The notes under the pieces: generated by a model
Told to the model about the DNA's origin: nothing
What the model saw: the letters and a program-made list of their open reading frames with translations, nothing else
Databases searched by the model: none
Translations under genes and position numbers: made by a program
Part shown: piece after piece, positions 20,934-33,486 of the stretch
Numbering within the stretch: position 1 is the first letter of the stretch
Layout: each line of letters starts with the position of its first letter
DNA from: Hydnum rufescens UP504
Taxonomy: Eukaryota; Basidiomycota; Agaricomycetes; Cantharellales; Hydnaceae
Length of the DNA stretch: 64,000 nt
Direction: 5' to 3'
NCBI GenBank assembly: GCA_014904985.1
Contig: MU128914.1
Span: 1 to 64,000 of the forward strand

Positions 20934-21398
20934 ATGCGACAATTATTCACAGGTACGTATCCACAAGGAACATTGGTCTTGGTGTACCAGGCACAATTCG
21001 ACGTCAACACCAAATTTCAGGGAGCCAAGTACCATAACCAATGGGCAGGACCCTTCTGCATGCTCAAGCAGCTGAAGTCTGGGTCCTATCGCCTGGTGGA
21101 ACTAGATGGAACACCTGTGAAAGGATCAATTGCCACAGACTGCATCAAACAATTTTACTCACAAGAACAAAAGCCCAACAAGGTCCTAATCAAGCAACTA
21201 ATAGAACAAGACTCAGATTCGGATGACCAACAACTAAATGCTCTAATTGGAAGTGATGAGGAATACCAACCAAGCACCACTGTAATCTGTGTCAGGGATC
21301 CCGAGTTGCTCATGTCATATAGAATACCCACGCCCGATTGGGAAGAAGTCTGGAACCGTTGGAAAAAGCACCAGAAGAGGCAACAAGAGGCCGCCTAA
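20934..21398 (+). pseudogene. Gypsy integrase C-terminal remnant
   Basis: Reads GTLVLVYQAQFDVNTKFQGA then KYHNQWAGPFCMLKQLKSGS and YRLVELDGTPVKGSIATD, the SH3-like DNA-binding tail of Gypsy integrases (GPY/F module: WAGPF). It ends with a charged tail at a stop. This is the 3' end of the Pol remnant. No long terminal repeat is identified on either side. Confidence 0.75.
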
Positions 21399-22052
21399 CA
21401 TGACTCTACCTTTTCTTCTGCAGAACACTCCACTGTATTAATTACACCAACAGAAATTGTCAGAGTGAATCCCAAAGTCTGTACCACACATACCAGTCAG
21501 CCAGCCACAGCACACAGGTATGTAACCAGAAATACGAGTCAGGTCCAGATCACCTCCTATTTACAGCCTAGGAATAGTCGCACCATCGTCCATTAGCCAA
21601 ATTAGTGGCCACGGCATACCCCGATAATGACGAATCACGCTGGAGTCTACTGAGTACAACATCAACCCTCATACTACCTTGCTGTGGGAATGCACTAAAC
21701 CTCAGGGACACTTTCAGGGTGGCCACGCCCCCCAGGCATGGCCACCCATGTCACAATGACAAAACTCAAGCCTTAAAATTCTCATACCCACACCTCTTCC
21801 ATGCAGACTTATAGCAAGTCAGAAAAAAGGGGAAATTGCTCCTGTCACAACTCAGATGCAGTCTGCATCTTACAACAATGGCATTGGTAATTGAAACAGG
21901 TGCGAGAACCTCCTATTGACACCACAGCTTACACAAGCTAAAACAACAGGCTAGATGCGCCCAACAACATCCAAGCTGCAACCGGCATCACATTACACAT
22001 TCACATATGGTTCCAGATCACCCCACCACTTCACTATAAATCCATCACCAAC

Positions 22053-24221
22053 TTGCCACCACTTCGTGAACCTTATGTCACCTGTTACAGCCAGCACTCC
22101 AAGACACCTGACCATAACCAGCTCATGCCTCCCAAGGCAAACCCGTCCCTATATGGAAACCTGTGCTCCAAGGGCTCCAAGGGTTCTCCTACCTCATCCA
22201 CCGACACACTTTCCAACACCTCTTTTCTCAAGGGTTGTGACAAAGAAAGTGGTGTGGACATGCCACATAAACAATGCACGACCTGTTTCTGCATCCCAAC
22301 TCCTATTCCTGGAAGTCTTAAATGTTGCTCGCCCTCCACCAACAGCACCCATCATTCACCCCTGCAGTCCATTAAGCAGTTCATCGCCAACAAAAGTACC
22401 AAAAAGCCCAGCGCAAACCCCACTACATCCTCTACCAGTGCCCCTACCAGATTTCACACAAAATACAACCAAGTCCTCAATCATGAATCTGACAGCTCCC
22501 CCAGCTGCAATTCTGATCAGGACTCTGAGTAGTCATCTATTCAGCATCCCGTAAGTGCACGACTCCCAGAATTCATTCCACGAGTGTTAGCCCCTCACTT
22601 ATTCATCCAACAGAATTGTCATCATGCTAAGCATGTCTTTCGTGCTCTCAATTTCCCTCTTGAGACCCCGAAATTCAAGCATCCCGGTCACCAGACATCT
22701 GAGCCCACACCTCTTACCCCAGACAACACCTCCATTACCATGTCCACTCATTCAATTACTGACAACACCTCTGTTACTACATCCACTCATTCAATCGCCA
22801 ACAACTCTGCTCCAGCAGCCACCACAGTGGCCAACGTCAATTCCATTAAAGTCAAGGTCCCCACCATCCAGCCCTCGCCCATTGGCTCGATTCTGACTGA
22901 ACAGGCATCTTTACCCCAAGGACCGATTGACCAACATTGGGTGCAGACCCCAATTCATCATATGCCTGCCTTTCATAGTCACACCAGTTGGACTACACCT
23001 TCCATCACACCTGCCCCATCTATACTTACCACACCTCACTTGAGTGTTGTGGAAGAGGATCATGTTGAGGCTCCCCCATCTCACAGATCCACTCCCAGCC
23101 TGCCTTATATAGCTGCGACTCCTATTACCGATCATCCCACATCATGCGAACATATGCCACTTACTCCTGTCTCGAATCACATCATCCATCCAGTTGCCCA
23201 ATTGCTGCCATTTCCAGATGCCCCATTTCATCCCAAAACCACAGCCCCCTTGCCTGCAATGCATGCTACAAGCATCACAGCCACAACTGTCCAACCCTCT
23301 ACCAGCCATATTACCTTTTCACCCTGTACAATCATCTCCCCTGGCCCATTTCATGTACAGTGCATTGGACCTCATTGAGGAAGCCCACCTTGAGGACCAG
23401 CGTGGCCCCAAGAGCCTCTAAATCATCGTGATCAGAACTGCGACCTCTACCAGCATGAGCGCCAGTTGTTTTCAAGCCATAATCAACTCATCTTCGATGA
23501 AAATGAGTTCGAATGTTGCCAACAGCATTGGAACCAGATGTGCGCACATGAGGTGGATCATATCACTCATCTTCATCACAAACTCAATACTGCTTGCCAG
23601 ATCATTCAGGACAACAGCCATCAGTTACGACATGATCAAGATCAGCTTCGTTGAGACACAAATGTGGCCCATGCCCAAGTCCTCGATGCTAACACCAATA
23701 TAACGAAACAACTCCAAGGCCTTGTTTCGTTCACAGGCCACATACGTCATATTATGGAAGCCATGGAGCCTAGTTTCCCTACACCCTCCATTGCCTTGGG
23801 TACAATCCTTAACCAAATCGGTTACCTCATGGAAGAACAAGCCATCCAGATGTCTTTCGTTAGTGCTTTCTCTCTCTATCACCTTATTGCACCCTCTCTG
23901 GCTGAACTCCTCAAGGTCCTGTGCAAACACAAAAATATGGACACAATCCCATCCATTACACCTCCCAATGTCAACCTTTTCTGTTTCTGCCAAGCTATTG
24001 GCCGAATTCATCTCCAGTTAACTGATGAGGAATACGCTACGGTTCCAGGTGTTCCCCAGTCTACCTTTGAGCTCCACGCCAGCAACCACTCAACTCATCT
24101 TTCTGCTGACCCTTTCATTCCATCCTTTCATCCCTCAATGGAGCCGTGCATCACCATGCCCACCTGGTCGCCCATGACCCCTGACCCAGTTAAGCACAAG
24201 GATACCCCACGCCCCTTTTAA
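22053..24221 (+). pseudogene. Decayed gene with in-frame stops, MPPK family
   Basis: One reading frame runs from 22053 to 24221 but is interrupted by a TAG (22530), a TGA (23376) and a TGA (23652), and a neighbouring frame is better around 23340-23430, implying a frameshift. The N-terminal third is Ser/Thr/Pro/His-rich, and the middle has coiled-coil-like text (RQLFSSHNQLIFDENEFE; EVDHITHLHHKLNTA). The C-terminal part looks more globular (IALGTILNQIGYLMEEQA). An internal MPPK start at 22125 echoes 10572. Its position just downstream of the Gypsy integrase may be chance. No known domain is recognised. Confidence 0.45.
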
Positions 24222-24239
24222 AATTACAATCCACTTAGG

Positions 24240-25438
24240 CAAAGGAATTGTATGCTTCTTTCTACCTCCCCACTCCTCCTTAGCCTCTATTTCTCATCAC
24301 ATGTGTACCCCCCCTCCTTATATAACAAAAATACCTTTCTATGTGCTACCTTTCTTCCTCCACTCAAAATCCCTACTCCCCCTTTTTATGTCGTACGAGT
24401 GTACTCTAACCATGGGCTAAACAAACAAAAAGTTTGCTCTGCCAATCGATTAGTCCTTTAAAAATGGTCTCATGGATGAACTTAAAACTCTTCATGGCCT
24501 ACAGCCTAAGTCTATCTGTCTTGGAACACTTTGTCTATATAAGCCCACAAAGACCGGATCCCAAGGGACTGGGATCTCAAGTCTGTACCATCTGTAGAAG
24601 GGTAGGAAACTTAGGGTAAGAAAACACCTAATTTTCATTATTTGAACCTTAAGTCCTCAGCTAAGCTACCTATATACACAAGTGGACTTGGAGTTGGACA
24701 ATGGACAGAAACTGGGATGACTAAGAACCAACAAGTCATTGACTAATGAAAATTATGTCACCTGAATCATGTCATTGCCTAGACTCCCTAGCAAATCTCA
24801 TAAATAGATCAAGGACCTTCCGGGCCGGGTGGAGCCTTCCATAATAGGAAGAGGCCAGCCAGATCTGGAGCCCATCTAAAAATAAAAATCCATACCATGT
24901 GCTACTCAGGAGTTCTGGGCCAGCATATAAAAACCTGTACATTACACCCCCAATAATAATAATTCTTTCCTCTTACCACTACAAGCCAGACAGTGCTTTG
25001 TGAAGCTGTGTGAAGGTATTCCCTGGTCAACACCTAGACCTTGTAAGATTTCTGTGGACTCAGCTTAACAACCAGCTGGCACAAGAAAGACTGAATTCTG
25101 AGACACCAACACCTACCTGAAAATCTGAGGATAGCTGAACCCCTCAGTTTCTGACTCATACCCATCTTGAGGACTGGCAGCTCCTCTCATCTACCAGCCA
25201 GCAACTGCTTGAGGACAGTATAATCCCCTCTTCTGAGCCCTACCCATTTGACTAATCCTGAGACAGTCAGTCTCAACACTCTTATTGCCAGTACTGATAG
25301 CTTTCTATCCTAGTACTGTTATAAAAGCTTACAGGCATTCCCATCTATATTGGAAGGGAAGTACCTGTCTCACCTTGGCATATTAAGGCAAGGTTCTGAG
25401 CTCTAAACTCAAATCCTCCCTTAGGTTTCTCACATCCT
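24240..25438. other. Gene-free; possible degenerate LTR
   Basis: No coding sequence. A TGTCACCTGAATC word at 24757, a TATA-like CATATAAAAACC at 24923-24934 and a downstream pyrimidine-rich start-like region resemble an LTR promoter. No second copy is found in the window, so this stays a suggestion. Confidence 0.25.
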
Positions 25439-27899
25439 ATATAGAAGAAACCCCTACAGATGGTAGACTGTGTTTCTGTTTATTCAAATGGGTTGGTTTG
25501 CTTCAATGGTTGATCACTCTCTGCAAGATGTGTATGTGTTTATTGGAGAATGGAAGGTGATATGGACTAGCTATAGTCAATGATATATCATAGATGCTTA
25601 TAGGAAGGCTTATATGTGGGGGATGCTTGTAGAAAGGCTTATACATGTTTGTGTTGTGTTTGTTCATTTACTGATATTTGTGTGTTCTTGTTTATGTCCT
25701 CCTGGTCAAAATGCAGATATCTGTGGTTATAGAATGGTCAATGCTTGGTTGGTTTTGTTAGTATGCTTCAATCTTCTTTCCTGACTTGTATTTTGTTATG
25801 CTTACTTTTTCCTTGGATGTCCAGCAACTCTAACCTTAGGTTCTGCAACTATCCTTGGCTTCAGTATTTCACATAGATGGCTTCTAGTAGCTTGGTCTCA
25901 ACAACCTTGAAGATGACTTAGCTCCAGATGGCTTTAGATAGATTGTTCTTTAGATTATAAGCAGAATTGTAGACAGTAGTAGACAGTGGTTGATTTCCAG
26001 AGTGAGGAGATGGGGGGATACAAGAAAATCTGCTAGCTTATATACCTATCTGAAGGTGGCTGTGCATGGAGCAAGAACAAAAGAGTAATAAAGCTATGAG
26101 ATCATAGTGGAGTAGAACAAAAGAGAAATAAAGAAATGATGTCATAATGTGGTCATAGCTGAGTCATCCATAAAGTGTGATGTCATAGTGATGTCATAGT
26201 GATGTCATAGTGATGTCATTCATAAAGTGAACAAAAGGATTCATAAAGGAAATGATGTCACTAACTTGCTGAGCTTGTGGAGTAGTTGGAGCATGATGTC
26301 ACTGGTCTTGTGATGTGTCTTGGAGCTCATGGGAGGCGAAATTAAGGGACATCTCCAGGTTTTGGAGATTAATCTGAGCCTAGTCCAGTGGTTAAGGTGT
26401 TTTTGTTACTGGTTAATAAAAGGAACAAGTGCATGGTGTGGGATTCAATGCAGAGACAGCAGTTTGTATCCGTAATAGGCGTGCTTGGTACTATTTATCC
26501 CACACTAATTGCCGCAAAGTGGAAAAATCCTGCAATTAAGCATCTCAAACTTCTCAGATCACCCTCAAACTTGGTATATACATAGAAAATAACAGTATCT
26601 ACTTCTAAGAAAAATTATAGGCAATTATAATGAGAATTGGGGGTTGGGAGAGGAATGCGCATCAGAGACCCAAATTTCATTTGGCAGTTTCCATGTATGC
26701 ACTACTTGCCACTGCTTGATTCTTGGTAACCTGAGGCAAAGACAGTACAAATCCAAGGATGCTGGTCTTGTTTGACCCCGTGTATTTCCCAACAAGAGGT
26801 GGAGGTGGTCCCAGATAAGTTACAGGGACAGGCTGGTAAGCATACCTCAAAATTCCAACAGATCTACCAACGGAATGGGATTGAACATCCAGGTGCCCCA
26901 ATCCATGCTGGGTGGGGTCATGGATGATGCTGAGGAGGCTGGTGGGAGGGGCTAGCAATTTGTGGTTGAGGTGATGCAGTTTGTTTACTTGTTGTGGCTT
27001 GCTTACCTTACATGGATCAAAATGCCCATCAATCTGATGGCCTTCATCACTGAGCCTCGACATGAGAGATGCCCATATTCCACCCAGAGATAGTCAAGAA
27101 CCTTCCTCATGTCAAACAAACAGTTTTATCATGGTGAGGGGGCCCTGGGCCTGGTGAATCCATTTATGGGCATTCAAAATGAGTGAATTTTAATATATTT
27201 CAGGACTGATTCACTTTGTGAGCAAGCAATTTTGCAGTTTCTACACATTTTTTTGCTCAAGGTCTTAGATGCCTTCCATGGGCATCTACAGTATGAATTT
27301 GGAGAGCAATGGAATAGAATTGGGGGCTCTAGGAGGGCAACAGCAATTAGTAGGGTCCAGCAACAGCAGTGATATGTAATAGTACCATTCAATGTGGATT
27401 TTTAATAGCTTTCTGGGCACAGCAGTTCCAAGCAGATCAGGTGTGAACTGACAGAGAAATTTGTTTTTACTGATGGGTGTTGATTCTGATAGTAATATCA
27501 TTCTGTAGAGTGCATTTTTGATCTGGTCTTTGTGTGCTTGGTACCATTTGATGCGGAATTTTAATGTCTTTCGAGGCATGGTTGTTCCAAGAGGATTGGA
27601 TGTGAATGGATGGAGAAATCCGTTTTTACTGGAAATTCCAGATTTTGGTAGTAATATTGGTCTGGAGAGTGCAGTTTTGGTCCATTTGACTTGTGTTTGG
27701 TATCATTCAAAAGGTGTGAATTGTGGCTTTCCAAGCGTTACATGGGCGTACCTCTCTGATCAAAACTGATGGAGTTACAGAATGAATTCAGTTTCTGCAC
27801 ATAGCCATAATTAATTTTGTAATTGGTCATGTGATCATTCAATGGTTGGAAGTGGTGTAATTTCACATTTTCTGATACTGGATGTTTTTATCTTCTACA
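25439..27899 (+). mobile_element. Unnamed repeat E, copy 1
   Basis: About 2.5 kb that shares long blocks with copies at 27904-28475 and 30505-32052: TGGGTTGGTTTGCTTCAATGG, CCTCCTGGTCAAAATGC, TCCAGCAACTCTAACCTTAG and the last 500 bp ending in GATGTTTTTATCTTC. It starts TATAGAAGAA and ends TCTTCTA, a short inverted terminus. A tract of (TCATAGTGATG)n lies at 26178-26222. A block at about 26490-27390 is absent from copy 3 and holds a 128-codon minus-strand frame (27063-26677; SVGILRYAYQPVPVTYLGPP) that I do not recognise. It encodes no transposase. Confidence 0.55.
26377..26450 (+). other. tRNA-like A/B box pair inside repeat E
   Basis: TAGTCCAGTGGTTAAGG matches an RNA polymerase III A-box region and GGGATTCAATGC a B-box about 55 bp downstream. 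The same pair is at 31427-31499 in copy 3 (B-box decayed to GGGATTTGATGC). This suggests a SINE head or tRNA-derived module within E. Confidence 0.45.
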
Positions 27900-27903
27900 C
27901 CAC

Positions 27904-28475
27904 TATAGAAGAAGGGTTGGGAGCTCTGATGACTGTCAAATCAAAATCTGGTTCAGCCAGTGTGTAGATGGGAGACTGTATTTCTGTTGTTATTCGTTGG
28001 GTTGGTTCACTTCAATAGTTGATCACACTCTGCAAGATGTGTATGGTGTTCAGTGGAGGATAGGATGGGATATGGACTAGCAGTAGTCAATGATATATTG
28101 TCTGGGATGCTTGTAGGAAGGCTTATATGTTGTCTGGGATGCTTATGGAAAGGCTTATACATCTGGATGCTTGTGAAAGGCTTATACATTGTTCATGTTG
28201 CATTGGTTTGTTTACTGATATTTGTGTATTCTTGTTTACATTCTCCTGGTCAAAATGCGGATATCTGTGGGCTACAGACTGGTCAGTGCTTGGTTAGTCT
28301 TGTTAGTGTCTTTCTCCTTCTTTCTTCAAAACCTGATTCATATTTTGTTATGCTTACTTTTCCTTGGATGTCCAGCAACTCTAACCTTAGGTCCTGCAAC
28401 TATCCTTGGCTTTAGTGATTCACATAGAAGGCTTCCAGTGGCTTTGTCTCAACAACCTTGAAGATGACTTAGCCA
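27904..28475 (+). mobile_element. Repeat E, copy 2 (truncated)
   Basis: Starts TATAGAAGAAGGG right after the end of copy 1, with CACCAC between them, giving a head-to-tail pair. It stops at GATGACTTAG, exactly where the left terminus of unit 4 begins. Confidence 0.6.
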
Positions 28476-28895
28476 ACTCAGTCAGCCACAAATGTATATC
28501 TAGTTAAATATTATGAGCCTTGCATTTATATAGTCTAACTAGAGGTTTTGATAGCAGGGGCCCCTGGGGCCAGCTAACCTGATTTCTGTGATTCAGGCAG
28601 GGGCCCCCAGGGGCCCCTGTGTGGGACTTCACACATCAAACCAAGCTCCAACTTATAGATCTCAACCAGGGCTCTCTCCTGCACCACTGTAGTATTATTC
28701 TTACATACCCCTCTGGGGTGGTGTGTTTTGTTTATAATGATTTATTTATTATTATTACTATACATATCCTCCCCCTTATCATGCACCTGACTCCCAATTG
28801 GGAATCAGACTGTTGCCCAGCCTGTCTCTGGTGTGATTTTCTGGAGGGGACCTAGAACAACAAATAATAATACATTAGTAAAAAAGAAAACAAGG

Positions 28896-31800
28896 GGGGC
28901 CAAAAGAGCAGCAGAAGCTGCTCTTTTGGCCCCTTGTACATCCTGTAATTAAAAACTTACTGGGTGCTTTGCCCAGGGTCATGTCAGTTGCAGGTATTTG
29001 AGGGCTGGGCCCTCAGGCACAGTTGTCAGGGGCCATGCCTCCATATTTTGTGCAGGGGCTTTTCACACAGGGAGGGAGAAGGCACCTAGATAGTAAATAA
29101 TATGTTAATAAAAAAAAAAAGAGGCAGTGCCAAAAGAGCAGCTTCTGCTGCTCTTTTGGCACTGTCATACATCCTGTAATTGATAACTTACCAGGTATTA
29201 CCACACACCCACTGCAGCAGGTGTGTGGTACCATATTTAGTTTGGTGTCATGCAGATCTGGGGTCTGGGCAGCTGCGCATGTTTGTATTTGTCTCAAACC
29301 TCATTGGGTGGGGTATCACACAGTGGAGGTACCTAGATAATAAGATGTTAGTAAAGAAAAAAAAACTGAAGACAATGCCAAAAGAGCAGCTGGTGCTGCT
29401 CTTTTGGCATCATCATACTGTACACACTGTAATAAAAAACATTTCTAATATTGCCACACACCCACTTTGGCAGGTGTGTGGCATCATTGTATTGCAGATA
29501 GTCGAGTGTTGAGGTCTTGTGTGGCTGTGCACACTCCAGTATTTCACCCAGGTGCATTCTTTGCATGGGGGTTTCATGGGAGAAGGCCTGGAATAATCAG
29601 TATGTTAGTTTTTTTTTAAATAACAGAAGCAATGCCAAAAGAGCAGCTGATGCTGCTCTTTTGGCATTGTAGTACATGTAAAACTCATCTAGTAATACCA
29701 CACACCCGCTGCAGCAGGTGTGTGGTATTGTATTTGACTTGCCATGGCAGTCATTGTGGGTGTTTGGGGGCTGGGCTTTTGAGTGGCTGCGTACATCAGT
29801 GTTGTGCCTTGGGCTTTGTCTGTGCTGGCTTCAGGTGAGGTTTTGTGGAGGGAAAAGGAGCCTAGAATAGTGAATACATTAGTAAAAGGAAAGAAAAAAA
29901 AACGCAAGCAGCACCAAAAGAGCAGTTGGTGCTGCTCTTTTGATGCCATACTGTACTTGAAAACTCACCCAATATTGCCACACACCCGCCAAAGTGGGTG
30001 TGTGGTTCATTTGGGGCACCTGCAGCCTCATGCCATGTGTTCCTGTTACTGGGTTTTGTCCAGGGGGTGTTCTTGGCATGTCATGTTTCGGCCTCTGGTT
30101 TGGCGGCATGTTTAAAATAAAAGATATGTTAGTATCAGTGATTCAAAGCAGCGCAAAAAGAGCAGCTTTTGCTGCTCTTTTTGTGCCACTGTATTTACAG
30201 TAATAAAAACATACCTTATATTACCACACACCCACTGAAGCGGGTGTGTGGTTTATGTGGTTATTTGTTTGGTGGGTTGTGTTTGGTGGGCCTTCATTCA
30301 GCAGTTGGTTGTTTGGGAGGGGGGGTTTGTTTGGTGTGCATTCATTTGGTGGGTTCCAGTTCAGGTGATGTCCTAGAAAAATCAATAATATGTTAGTAAG
30401 AGATCATAACCAGTGCAAAAAGAGCAGCATTTGCTGCTCTTTTTGCATGGTTGCATACACTACATTTACTTACCTTATATATTACCACACACCTGCTGCA
30501 GTGGTATAGAAGAAGGGTTAGGAGCTCTGATGACTGTCAAATCAAACTCTGGTTCAGCCAGTGTGTAGATGGGAGACTGTATTTCTGTTTTTATTCAATG
30601 GGCTGGTTCGCTCTGATGGTTGATCACTCTCTAACAAGTTGTGTATGGTATTCAGTGATGGTATGGTGATGGTATGGACTAGCTATAGTCAATGATATAT
30701 TGTGGGATGCTTGTGAAAGGCTTATATGCGTTGTATTGAACTGTTTACTGCTATTTGTGTGTACCTATTTGTGTCCTCCTGGTCAAAATGCGGATTCTAA
30801 AGAGGGTTCTGGACTAGTTTAAGCTTGATTCAGTGTGTCAATGTATTTCTTTCTTCTTCTGACTTGACTTTGTTATTACTCACCTTTCCTTGGATGTCCA
30901 GCAACTCTAACCTTAGGTCCTGCAACTATCCTTGGCTTAGTATTTCACATAGAGGGCTTCCAGTGACTTCCACCTTGTATATGACTTAGCTCTAGATGGC
31001 TTTAGATCAGTACTCTCTTCAGATGCAAGCAGATTTGTAGACAGTAGTATATTCCAGTAGTGAGAAGATGGGGGGATACAGGAAAATCTACCAGCTTTTA
31101 TACCTTTCTGAAGGTGGCTGTGTTTAAAGAATATGACTCACTCCTAGGTGAGTCATATGTGAGAAGAATAGGGTTGTCAAGGAGGGTGAGTCATTCATAA
31201 GGTGGTTGCATGATAGGTGAGTCATTCATAAACAGAACAAAAGGGTTGCTAAGAAGGTGTTATCTTTCATAAAGTGGTTGCAAGGAAGGTGAGTCATTCA
31301 TAAACAGAACAAAAGGGTAGTCAAGGAGGTGTTATCTTTCTTATCTGTGGGGTTCTAGAAGTTATTTGTGGCAATGGGAGATGAAATCAAAGGATATTTC
31401 TGAGTTCTTGGAGATTAATTTATTTGTAGTCCAGTGGTTAAGATGTTTTTGTTGCTGGTTGATAATGGGGACAAGTGCATGGGATGGGATTTGATGCAGA
31501 AACAACAGTTTGCATCCGTAATAGACGTTCTTGGTATCATTCAATGCGTATTTTTAACGGCTTTCTGGGTGCAGTGGTTCCGAGCATATCTGGTGTAAAC
31601 TGACAGAGAAATTCGTTTTTTACTGATGGGTGTTGATTCTGATAGTAATATCATTCTGTAGAGTTCAGTTTTGATCTGTTCTTTGCGTGCTCAGTACCGT
31701 TGGATGCGGATTTTTTATATCTTTCTAGGAACGGTTGTTCCGAGAGGATTGAATGCGAACTGATGGAGAAATTCGTTTTTTACTGAAAATTCCGGATTTT

Positions 31801-32696
31801 GACAGTAATATTGGTCTGGAGAGTGCATTTTTGGTCCGTTCAACTTGCGTTTGGTACCATTCGAAAGGTGTGAATCGTGGCTTTCCGAGAGTTATATGGG
31901 CGTACCTCTCTGATCAAAACTGATGGAGTAATCAAATGAACTCTGTTTTCATGCATAGCTGTAATTAATTTCATAATAGGTCACATGATCATTCCAATGG
32001 CTGGGATCAATGGATATTTGCATTTTCTGATACTGGATGTTTTTATCTTCCACAGCGGGTGTGTGGTTCATTTGGGGCATTCTCAGTGTGCAGTTTACAC
32101 CTCATTTCCAGTCCTGGTTTGGTGGTTTGCCATTTGGGGGTTGCATTTGGCTCATGTCCATGCAGTGGTTTGTCATCTCAGGGGCTTGTTTGGTGGGTCC
32201 TTACTTCATGGGTTCCAGTTCAGGCAACCACCTAGGACAGTACATAAAAATTTAGTTAAGAATTAAAACTAAAACTGGCACAAAAAGTGCAGCAAACACT
32301 GCACTTTTTGCGCTGTTGGGTGCACTGAATCATTTACCTTATATACAACCATGCACCCACCATGTGCAGGTGCATGGTTTGTATGGCCATTTGTTGGGCA
32401 TGTTCTTGCTATTGCAGTCTTGTTGGTGGTGTTTTTGTTCATTGTTTTTTCATTTGTGTTTTCACCTCACATGTTACCATTTGGGCTTTGTCCATTCACA
32501 TGCCCGTCATTGGGTGGGGTTCCATCTCATGCCCCAGATCAGGCCATGATCTAAGATAATAAACATTTGTTAGTAAACAAATTTAAAGCAGTGCAAAAAG
32601 AGCAGCTTTCACTGCTCTTTTTGTGCTGTTGTATCTGCTTCAATAATAAAGAAACTCACCTTACATGACCACACACCCGCTGTGGGTGTGTGGTCA
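28896..32696 (-). repeat. Unit 4 left arm: nine hairpin-intron modules
   Basis: Intronic hairpins: 28896-28933, 29125-29164 (perfect 18 bp), 29375-29410, 29630-29669, 29911-29946, 30151-30186, 30414-30447, then after the E insertion 32281-32310 (AGTGCAG/CTGCACT, compensated) and 32591-32625. The outer five carry CCAAAAG/CTTTTGG like unit 3. The inner four carry CAAAAAG like units 1 and 2. Exon-end hairpins include 29199-29232, 29452-29485, 29697-29730, about 29977-30008, about 30222-30252, 32346-32377 (CATGCACC/GGTGCATG) and 32668-32696. Confidence 0.75.
30505..32052 (+). mobile_element. Repeat E, copy 3, inserted in unit 4
   Basis: Copy of E that splits an exon-end hairpin of unit 4. The left hairpin half (ACCACACACCTGCTG) ends at 30498 and the right half (GTGTGTGGT) resumes at 32059. 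CAGTGG (30499-30504) and CAGCGG (32053-32058) look like a 6-bp target duplication with one change. It lacks the roughly 900-bp block of copy 1. It contains no gene. Confidence 0.65.
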
Positions 32697-32753
32697 TTGG
32701 CTTGCCTCTCTAGGCAGTTGCCTGTTCAGTGTGTGGCTGCATAGAGAGCACAA

Positions 32754-33396
32754 CTCAACACTGGCAAATGCCAGCACTCAAAAAGCGCCCAAGTCCTGTG
32801 GCCACAAGCACAATATAAATTAATAGCAAGCATCTAGACATGTTCTAAATACTAAATAATAAATATTTATCCAAAAATGAAAGAAGATGACAATAATAAG
32901 TCAGGGCTCAATAAGGCACAATATGCCTATCTTGCAAAGGGGATTAAACCACTTCTATAGGTCAGAATTGGCCCAAATTTAAATATATTGGTGGTATATG
33001 TGCACCCTACATGGGCAACTGATTATACTGGATGATCCTTTTATTTTTCAATTTTTCATGCTTCAATTCCCTATTTAGGGAATTGAAGGCATGAAAAATT
33101 GAAAAATGAAAGGATCATCTGGTATAATCAGTCACCCATGTAGGGTGCACATATACCACCAATATATTTAAATTTGGGCCAATTCTGACCTATAGAAGTG
33201 GTTTAATCCCCTTTGCAAGATAGGCATATTGTGCCTTATTGAGCCCTGACTTATTATCATCTTCTTCTTCGCATTTTTGGGAAAATATTTATTATTCACT
33301 ATTTATTACATGTCTAGATGCATGCTATTAACCTATATTGTGCTCGTGGCCATGGGACTTGGGCGCTTTTGAGTGCCAGCATTTGCCAGTGTTGAG
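32754..33396. repeat. Unit 4 core palindrome
   Basis: Arms of about 321 bp mirror around 33074.5 (ATTCCCTA-TT-TAGGGAAT) with one net indel. The arms end at the same ACTCAACACTGGCAAATGCC / GTTGAG boundary as in the other units. It shares the TTTAAATTTGGGCCAATTCTGA block and a TATA-like ATATAC run about 90 bp from the centre. Confidence 0.92.
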
Positions 33397-33486
33397 TCAC
33401 GCTCTCCCTCCAAACTCCACAACCACAACAATCACAACAACCGCCCAGAAAGGGAAGCAGGTAACCACCCGGAAAGGGAAGCAGAT

